The position numbers and the translations under genes are program-made. A stretch of 9,110 nucleotides of DNA, taken from positions 618 through 9,727 of the forward strand of contig DGYN01000005.1 of the NCBI GenBank assembly GCA_002398405.1, written 5' to 3'. The notes beneath the pieces were generated by a model. That model ran no database searches, had not been told where the DNA came from, and was given only the letters and a program-made list of their open reading frames with translations. The DNA comes from Caulobacteraceae bacterium UBA5005. GTDB lineage: Bacteria; Pseudomonadota; Alphaproteobacteria; Caulobacterales; Caulobacteraceae. Of this stretch, positions 4,512 to 9,110 are shown piece by piece (the stretch's first letter is position 1; the number at the start of each line of letters is the position of its first letter).

Positions 4512-6566
4512 ATGATGGCCGCCAAGGCCGGCCAAAAGGAACGCCGCTTCGACGCCGTCTGGCTCGGCGCCTCGGTGTTCTTCGCCCTCGCGGCGGCTGT
4601 CGCGGCCTATCCCGCCATCAAGGCCGGGCCGGACAATCTCGCCGGGATGCTGCTCATCGCGGGCTTGGCGCTCGTCACCTTCCTCGCCATCTTCGCCTTT
4701 GGCTCGGTCGAGCGGCCCCGTGACGATGGCTACGAGCGTCTCGCCGACGCCCTGCCCGAGCCCGCCGCCATCATCAGCGCCGACGCCCGCATCCGGGGCG
4801 CGAACAAGGGCTGGAAGGAAACCGTCGGCCCGGCCGGCCGCCTCGAAGGCGGCAAGGCGGCCCTCTATTCGGCCCTCTCCGCCGCCCGCCGCGGCGATCA
4901 GACCTCCGTCGCCTTAAAGACCCTGGCGGGTGAGGCCGTGGCCGAGGTCGTGGCCCTGTCGCATGGCCGGCTCCTGGTCCGCATACTTCCCAAGACCGCC
5001 CTGGTCACCGATCTCCCAGCCGCCAACGACCTCTCGATCCCGGCCCACCCCATCGCCTCCCGTGAGCCCGCCCCCAAGCTCGCTCCCTTCGGCGCCGCCG
5101 TTCTCGACGGCGAGGATCCCTTCGAGGCGGTAATCACCGAGGCCAACGCGGCCCTTCGCGACATGGCCGGCGACGCCGCCGCCGAAGGGCGGCCCTTCGG
5201 CGACCTCATCGACCATGCCTCCCGCGAGGACGCGAAAAAGCGCATTGCCGAGGGCCAGTCCGCCCCCTTCGAAGTCCGCCTCGCCCACGACCCGACGCGG
5301 ATCGCCCACCTGTACCTCACCCACGGCGACGGCAGCCTCGTCGCCTATCTGGTCGACGTTTCCGAACAGAAGCAGATGGAGCTTCAGCTCCTCCAGTCCC
5401 AAAAGATGCAGGCCATCGGTCAGCTGGCCGGGGGCGTCGCCCACGACTTCAACAACCTCCTCACCGGCATGGAATTTTCCCTGGACGAACTGCTCCAGCG
5501 CCACCCGGTGGGCGACCCCTCCTACGAGGGCCTGGTCCAGATCCGCCAGACCGGGGCCCGCGCCGCCGACCTCGTCCGCAAGCTGCTGGCCTTCTCGCGC
5601 AAACAGACCGTCCAGCGGGTCATCCTCGACGTCGGCGAACTCATCTCCGAAAGCCAGGTGCTCCTCGGCCGCCTGCTGCCCGAGGATATGAAGCTCGACA
5701 CCCACTATGGCCGGGACCTCCCCAAGGTCCGCGCCGACAAGAGCCAGCTCGACACCGCGGTGATGAACCTCGTCGTCAACGCCCGCGACGCCATCAAGGC
5801 CCACCGTCCGGGGACCGGCGGCGTCATTACCGTCAGGACCGCCCGCCTGACCAACGCCCAGGCCGCCGCGCTTGGCTATGCCGACCCCAAAGCCAGCGGC
5901 GGCGATCTCGCCATGATCGAGGTGGCCGACAATGGCCCGGGCATCCCTGACGATGTCCGCGAAAAGATCTTCGAACCCTTCTTCACCACCAAGGCGGTGG
6001 GCGAGGGGACCGGCCTTGGCCTCGCCACCGTCTACGGCATCGTCAAACAGGCCGACGGCTGGATCGAGGCCGCCAACGGCCCCAATGGCGGCGCGGTCTT
6101 TCGCCTGTTCCTACCCGCCCACGTCCCGGTCGAAGGCGCGGTCGAGGAGCCCGTGGCCATCAAGGCGGTGCGCCAGGCGCCGCGTGATCTCTCCGGCGTT
6201 GGCCGCATCCTCTTCGTCGAGGACGAGGACATTGTCCGCCGCCCCGCCGCCAAACTGCTCCGCGCCCGCGGCTACGAGGTGATCGAAGCCTGCGACGGCG
6301 AGGAAGCCCTGGAACTGGCCGAGCTACACGCCGGCAACATCGACTTGTTGATCAGCGACGTCATCATGCCCGGCATGGATGGCCCCACCTTGCTGAAAAA
6401 GGCGCGAGGCTTCCTGGGCGACGCCCCGGTGATGTTCATCTCCGGCTATGCCGAGAGCGACTTCTCCGACCTCCTCGAAGGCGAGACCGGCGTCACCTTC
6501 CTGGCCAAGCCGGTCAACATCAAAATCCTCGCCGAACACGTGAAGCAGCAACTGCAGGCGGCGTGA
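4512..6566 (+). CDS. cckA: Cell-cycle hybrid histidine kinase/phosphatase CckA
   Basis: CckA is the membrane-bound hybrid kinase that sends phosphate through ChpT to CtrA and CpdR, and removes it when acting as phosphatase. From 4512 it has 684 residues, close to the 691 I recall for C. crescentus. Order: two membrane helices (about 13-36 and 43-64), two PAS-like regions (about 75-160 and 190-285), a linker SEQKQMELQLLQSQKM, and a dimerisation domain with GGVAHDFNNLLTGMEF (phosphoacceptor H311). The ATPase domain follows with N-box MNLVVNARDA (N419, N423), DNGPGIPD (D473), FEPFFTTK and GEGTGLGLA. The C-terminal receiver has acidic residues EDED (570-573), phosphoacceptor D616 in LLISDVIMPGMDG, and K666. 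No key residue is missing. In-frame ATGs at 4476 and 4479 could add up to 12 residues; the first overlaps the flhB stop. A TATGAT at 4475-4480 could be a -10, but I see no matching -35. Confidence 0.95.
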   Translation: MMAAKAGQKERRFDAVWLGASVFFALAAAVAAYPAIKAGPDNLAGMLLIAGLALVTFLAIFAFGSVERPRDDGYERLADALPEPAAIISADARIRGANKGWKETVGPAGRLEGGKAALYSALSAARRGDQTSVALKTLAGEAVAEVVALSHGRLLVRILPKTALVTDLPAANDLSIPAHPIASREPAPKLAPFGAAVLDGEDPFEAVITEANAALRDMAGDAAAEGRPFGDLIDHASREDAKKRIAEGQSAPFEVRLAHDPTRIAHLYLTHGDGSLVAYLVDVSEQKQMELQLLQSQKMQAIGQLAGGVAHDFNNLLTGMEFSLDELLQRHPVGDPSYEGLVQIRQTGARAADLVRKLLAFSRKQTVQRVILDVGELISESQVLLGRLLPEDMKLDTHYGRDLPKVRADKSQLDTAVMNLVVNARDAIKAHRPGTGGVITVRTARLTNAQAAALGYADPKASGGDLAMIEVADNGPGIPDDVREKIFEPFFTTKAVGEGTGLGLATVYGIVKQADGWIEAANGPNGGAVFRLFLPAHVPVEGAVEEPVAIKAVRQAPRDLSGVGRILFVEDEDIVRRPAAKLLRARGYEVIEACDGEEALELAELHAGNIDLLISDVIMPGMDGPTLLKKARGFLGDAPVMFISGYAESDFSDLLEGETGVTFLAKPVNIKILAEHVKQQLQAA

Positions 6567-6572
6567 GTTTTC

Positions 6573-6622
6573 TCCCTCCCCTTTATGGGGAGGGACAGAC
6601 CGCGCAGCGGTCAGGGTGGGGG
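6573..6622 (+). repeat. REP-like palindromic element, copy 1
   Basis: Seven bases after the cckA stop, TCCCTCCCC pairs with GGGGAGGGA around the loop TTTAT (6573-6595). A second stem follows, GACCGC-GCA-GCGGTC (6598-6612), then the tail GGGTGGGG (6614-6621). The first hairpin could end or stabilise the cckA message, but there is no U-tract, so I do not call it a classical terminator. The layout resembles the scattered intergenic palindromes common in Caulobacterales genomes. Confidence 0.75.
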
Positions 6623-6664
6623 AGTCTGATGATAATCACAGACGCCTGAGCAGGCTTCCCACTT

Positions 6665-6712
6665 CCCCACCCGTCTCCCTTCGGGAGCCACCCTCCCCAT
6701 AAAGGGGAGGGA
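6665..6712 (-). repeat. REP-like palindromic element, copy 2 (inverted)
   Basis: This is an inverted copy of the element at 6573-6622. The 22 bases 6691-6712 are the exact reverse complement of 6573-6594, and CCCCACCC at 6665-6672 is the reverse complement of the tail. The middle stem has a different sequence, CTCCC-TTC-GGGAG (6675-6687), yet keeps pairing. The two copies can also pair with each other into one long hairpin across the gap. The 6623-6664 spacer shows no gene. Confidence 0.75.
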
Positions 6713-6774
6713 AAGGAGCGTCTTCATACCTTCGCCCACCCGCGCTAGGGTCCCCTCACGCACCGGAGGGGACC

Positions 6775-8268
6775 ATGAAAACCGCACTCGCCTTGACGCT
6801 CGCGGCGGCGCTTGCCGCATCCCCGTCCTTCGCCCAGACCATCCCTCAGGCTAACGACAGCTATTACAAGGCGGGTCAGGCCGAACTCGCCCAACGCCTG
6901 GCCGCCAAACCCATCACCGGCCGCGCCAGGAACGTCATCCTCTTCGTCGGCGACGGCATGGGGATCTCCACGGTCACCGCCGCCCGCATCTATGCCGGCC
7001 AAGCCAAGGGCGTTGACGGCGAAAGCTACAGCCTCGCCCTCGACCAGCTGCCGTTCACGGGCTTGGTCAAGACCTACACCCACGACACCCAGGTCGCTGA
7101 TTCCGCCCCTACGGCGACGGCCCTCCTGACCGGGGTCAAGACCGGCAACGGCGTCATCGGCGTTGATCAGACGGTGAGGGACAACGACTGCGCCGCGGCC
7201 AAGAAGGGGCCGGTCAAGACGCTCATGGAGATCGCCGAGGAGGCCGGCATGGCCACCGGCGTCGTCACCACCACCCGCATCACCCATGCGACGCCCGCGG
7301 CCGCCTACGCCCACACGCCCAACCGCAACTGGGAAATGGATGGTCAGGTCTCCGACGAGGCCAAGGCGCTGGGCTGTAGCGACATCGCCAGGCAGTTCAT
7401 TGACTGGAGCTATGGCGACGGATTTGAGGTGGCCTTTGGCGGCGGCCGCCGGTTCTTCACCACCACCAGCCAGCCGGACGCGGAGGACGGCGACAGCCGG
7501 GGCGGCCGCACCGACGGCGCGGACCTGATCGCCGCCTGGAAGGCCAGGCATCCCGGCGGCGCCTATGTCTTCGACAAGAAGGGCTTCGATGCGATCGACG
7601 CCAGGACCGTGCGCCCGGTTTTCGGCCTCTTTGCCCCCGACCATATGGCCTATGACCTCGACCGGGCGGGCGATCCCGGCGGCGAGCCAACCCTGGCCGA
7701 AATGACGGAAAAGGCTATCGGCATTCTCACCGCCAAGGGCGGCGGTTACGTCCTCCTGGTCGAGGGCGGCAAGATTGACCACGGCAGCCATGCCAACAAT
7801 GCCGCCCGCACGCTCTCCGAGGCGAAGGCCTTTGACGAAGCCGTGGCCAAGGCCCTTTCCATAACCAGTCCGCGCGACACCCTGATCATCGTCACCGCCG
7901 ACCACAGCCACGGCCTGACCATCTCCGGTTATCCCAAGCGCAACAATCCGATCCTGGGTCTGGTCATCGAGCCCAACGGCGACAAGTCCGTGGGGACCGA
8001 CGAAAAGCCCTACACCACCTTGAGCTTCGCCACCGGCCCCGGCGGCGTTCCCGGCTCCCGCGAAGACCTCACCAACGAGGACACCAAAGCCCCCGAATTC
8101 CGCCAACCCGCCCTCGTGCCCATGGGCTCGTCCGCCCACACCGGCGAGGACGTGGAGGTCAAGGCCATTGGTCCCTGGGCGCACCTGCTCGGAGGCACCA
8201 TCGAGCAGAACACCATCTTCCAGGTCATGCGCCACGCCCTGGGATCACGGCTCAAGCCGAAGCGGTGA
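6775..8268 (+). CDS. Secreted alkaline phosphatase (PhoA superfamily, animal-type active site)
   Basis: Predicted zinc/magnesium phosphomonoesterase that frees phosphate from organic esters in the periplasm or outside. The 497-residue protein has a Sec-type signal peptide (about 1-20, cleavage after SFA). Catalytic residues are visible: D60 in FVGDGMG, nucleophile S110 in DSAPTATA, T173 in HATPAA, R184 in AHTPNRNW, E330, D335 and H339 in LVEGGKIDHGSH, D376-H377 in VTADHSH, and H455 in SAHTGED. Two positions that are Asp153 and Lys328 in E. coli PhoA are His here (H171 and H336), as in mammalian enzymes. The only two cysteines of the mature protein (C139, C201) match the spacing of a conserved animal-type disulfide. 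GGAGGGG at 6765-6771 is a good ribosome site. No Pho box is recognisable upstream, so phosphate control is not shown. It stands alone between palindromic repeats. The family is sure; the physiological substrate is not. Confidence 0.93.
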   Translation: MKTALALTLAAALAASPSFAQTIPQANDSYYKAGQAELAQRLAAKPITGRARNVILFVGDGMGISTVTAARIYAGQAKGVDGESYSLALDQLPFTGLVKTYTHDTQVADSAPTATALLTGVKTGNGVIGVDQTVRDNDCAAAKKGPVKTLMEIAEEAGMATGVVTTTRITHATPAAAYAHTPNRNWEMDGQVSDEAKALGCSDIARQFIDWSYGDGFEVAFGGGRRFFTTTSQPDAEDGDSRGGRTDGADLIAAWKARHPGGAYVFDKKGFDAIDARTVRPVFGLFAPDHMAYDLDRAGDPGGEPTLAEMTEKAIGILTAKGGGYVLLVEGGKIDHGSHANNAARTLSEAKAFDEAVAKALSITSPRDTLIIVTADHSHGLTISGYPKRNNPILGLVIEPNGDKSVGTDEKPYTTLSFATGPGGVPGSREDLTNEDTKAPEFRQPALVPMGSSAHTGEDVEVKAIGPWAHLLGGTIEQNTIFQVMRHALGSRLKPKR

Positions 8269-8296
8269 ATTCCAGCGCCGGTGATGCCAAACGATC

Positions 8297-8353
8297 CTCG
8301 CCCCCGCCACGCGGGGGAGAGGCTAGGTGAGGGGCCCCGCGCGTCTGCGCGGG
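8297..8353. repeat. REP-like double-hairpin element after the phosphatase gene
   Basis: Stem one is CCCCCGC (8301-8307) with GCGGGGG (8311-8317) around CAC, extended by CTC/GAG after a G/A mismatch. A GGCTAGGTGAGGGG linker follows, then stem two, CCCGCGC (8336-8342) with GCGCGGG (8347-8353) around GTCT. It has the same two-stem plan as the elements at 6573 and 6665 but an unrelated sequence, so it is a different repeat family. There is no U-tract. It lies 28 bases past the phosphatase stop and could shape its 3' end. Confidence 0.7.
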
Positions 8354-8385
8354 AAGTGACAGCCTGCCAGTTAAGCCCCAAACCT

Positions 8386-8401
8386 AGCTGCGTACGCGGC
8401 T
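8386..8401. repeat. 16-base palindrome upstream of the recA SOS box
   Basis: AGCTGCGTACGCGGCT is a palindrome with a single mismatched pair (T8389/G8398). It lies 30 bases before the LexA box. It might be an operator for an unidentified dimeric regulator, or chance. The surrounding 8354-8431 shows no open frame of note and no other clear motif. Confidence 0.35.
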
Positions 8402-8431
8402 GAAACACCAAAGAATGTAGGCAAGCTGAAA

Positions 8432-8446
8432 GAACGAAAATAGAAC
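8432..8446. promoter_or_regulatory. LexA (SOS) box of recA
   Basis: GAACGAAAATAGAAC is a perfect GAAC-N7-GAAC, the reverse complement of the alphaproteobacterial LexA consensus GTTC-N7-GTTC. It lies 110 bases before the recA ATG and abuts a possible -35 (TTGCAA at 8447). LexA bound here would block the promoter until DNA damage activates RecA. A third GAAC at 8457-8460 is 10 bases further on. Confidence 0.9.
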
Positions 8447-8476
8447 TTGCAAACCAGAACAAAACCGGTACTCATA
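8447..8476 (+). promoter_or_regulatory. Probable recA promoter
   Basis: TTGCAA at 8447-8452 is a good -35 directly after the LexA box. With a 17-19 base spacer the -10 would fall within ACTCATAT at 8470-8477, which is only a moderate match. The start of transcription would then be near 8482-8485, giving a leader of about 70 bases. Placement is inferred from the two hexamers and the SOS box. Confidence 0.55.
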
Positions 8477-8477
8477 T

Positions 8478-8493
8478 CCCCACATTCGTGGGG
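8478..8493 (+). repeat. Hairpin at the start of the recA leader
   Basis: CCCCAC (8478-8483) pairs with GTGGGG (8488-8493) around the tetraloop ATTC. It coincides with the predicted transcription start, so the recA message may begin within or just before this stem. It could protect the 5' end, or be a DNA-level dyad. No U-tract follows, so it is not a terminator. Confidence 0.45.
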
Positions 8494-8556
8494 GTGATTT
8501 CCTGGCTCGATCAACGGGCGCCGTCCTCAGGAATCGTGAAATAGAGGATTTTCCCG

Positions 8557-9110
8557 ATGGCTCAGGTGGCTTTGAAGGTCGTGGGTAGCGATAACACGGA
8601 CAAGGCGCGCGCTTTGGAAGCGGCGTTGCAGCAGATTGATCGGGCCTTCGGCAAGGGCTCGGTGATGAAGCTTGGGGACAAGGGCAAGGCCGAGATCGAA
8701 AGCGTCTCGACGGGCTCGCTGGGCCTCGACATCGCTCTGGGCATCGGAGGCCTTCCCCGCGGCCGGGTGATCGAAATCTACGGCCCCGAAAGCTCTGGCA
8801 AGACGACGCTCGCCCTCCACGTGGTGGCCGAGGTGCAGAAGGCTGGCGGCACCGCCGCCTTCGTCGACGCCGAACACGCGCTTGATCCCGGCTACGCCCA
8901 CAAGCTCGGCGTCAACCTGGACGATTTGCTGGTCTCCCAGCCGGACACCGGCGAACAGGCCCTGGAAATCACCGACACCCTGGTCCGCTCCAACGCAGTC
9001 GACGTCATCGTCATCGACAGTGTCGCGGCCCTCACCCCCCGCGCCGAAATCGAAGGCGAGATGGGCGACAGCCTCCCCGGCCTTCAGGCCCGCCTGATGA
9101 GCCAGGCCCT
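8557..9110 (+). CDS. recA: Recombinase RecA (N-terminal part, cut by window edge)
   Basis: RecA binds single-stranded DNA with ATP, carries out strand exchange in homologous recombination, and triggers LexA self-cleavage in the SOS response. 184 codons are visible of a protein usually about 350-360 long. Seen here: the N-terminal oligomerisation helix with RAFGKGSVMKLG (29-40), Walker A GPESSGKTT (76-84), the catalytic glutamate E106 in FVDAEHALDP, Walker B VIVIDS (150-155), and the start of loop L1 in EGEMGDSLPGLQARLMSQA (166-184). DSLPGLQARLM is the alphaproteobacterial form of this segment. AGAGGA at 8543-8548 lies 8 bases before the ATG. The gene sits under a LexA box, and one GANTC site (8531-8535) lies in its leader. 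Identity is certain. Confidence 0.98.
   Translation, partial: MAQVALKVVGSDNTDKARALEAALQQIDRAFGKGSVMKLGDKGKAEIESVSTGSLGLDIALGIGGLPRGRVIEIYGPESSGKTTLALHVVAEVQKAGGTAAFVDAEHALDPGYAHKLGVNLDDLLVSQPDTGEQALEITDTLVRSNAVDVIVIDSVAALTPRAEIEGEMGDSLPGLQARLMSQA

Noticed and set aside
4914..5804. A 296-codon minus-strand frame inside cckA
   Set aside because: Antisense shadow of a well-supported kinase gene, with no recognisable motif.
6573..6595. Intrinsic terminator of cckA
   Set aside because: The hairpin is strong but no U-tract follows, and an inverted copy lies before the next gene, so a repeat element explains it better.
6713..6764. Possible Pho box before the phosphatase gene
   Set aside because: I searched for paired CTGTCAT-like repeats and saw none, so phosphate control is not claimed.
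6745..8235. A 496-codon open frame on the minus strand opposite the whole phosphatase gene
   Set aside because: Gly/Val/Ala-rich text with no domain, mirroring the codon structure of a GC-rich gene. The plus-strand phosphatase has all catalytic motifs, a signal peptide and a ribosome site, so this is a shadow frame.
8527..8901. 124-codon minus-strand frame opposite recA
   Set aside because: Antisense to a clear RecA with Walker A and B motifs.

Overview
The window reads as a chromosomal core region of a GC-rich alphaproteobacterium of the Caulobacterales, most likely Caulobacteraceae (Caulobacter or Phenylobacterium type). Three things point there: a CckA-type hybrid histidine kinase placed directly after flhB, CtrA boxes (TTAA-N7-TTAACC) at flagellar promoters, and a GAAC-N7-GAAC alphaproteobacterial LexA box in front of recA. 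Apart from an alkaline phosphatase gene, everything here is cell-cycle, flagellar or DNA-repair core machinery. I see no phage, transposon, CRISPR, toxin-antitoxin or other clearly new defence-like system.

Layout. On the minus strand, positions 1-950 hold fliP (its end is cut by the window) and fliO, overlapping by 4 bases. A 100-base divergent gap (951-1050) carries a nearly symmetric CtrA site at 1009-1027 that can serve both directions. On the plus strand follow flgB, flgC and fliE (rod and rod/MS-ring junction), then an 80-base gap with a second TTAACCAT promoter element, then fliQ, fliR and flhB (export gate and substrate switch), packed with overlapping or touching ends. cckA follows 32 bases after flhB, or overlaps it by 4 bases if the earliest start is used.

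A 208-base gap (6567-6774) holds two inverted copies of a palindromic REP-like element. Then comes a secreted alkaline phosphatase whose active-site residues resemble the animal-type enzymes more than E. coli PhoA. A 288-base gap (8269-8556) contains another REP-like element, a near-perfect 16-base palindrome, the SOS box and promoter of recA, and a leader hairpin. recA runs off the right end.

How the parts work together. FliP, FliO, FliQ, FliR and FlhB belong to the flagellar type III export gate, which secretes FliE, FlgB and FlgC to build the proximal rod. In Caulobacter these early (class II) genes are switched on by phosphorylated CtrA. CckA is the kinase/phosphatase at the top of the CckA-ChpT-CtrA relay. 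Its position downstream of a CtrA-type promoter suggests possible readthrough feedback: CtrA drives fliQ-fliR-flhB and perhaps cckA, and CckA in turn controls CtrA phosphorylation. The most useful leads are this circuit, the symmetric CtrA box, two CcrM-type GANTC sites around the cckA ribosome binding site, and a matching dyad at the same distance behind two of the CtrA elements.
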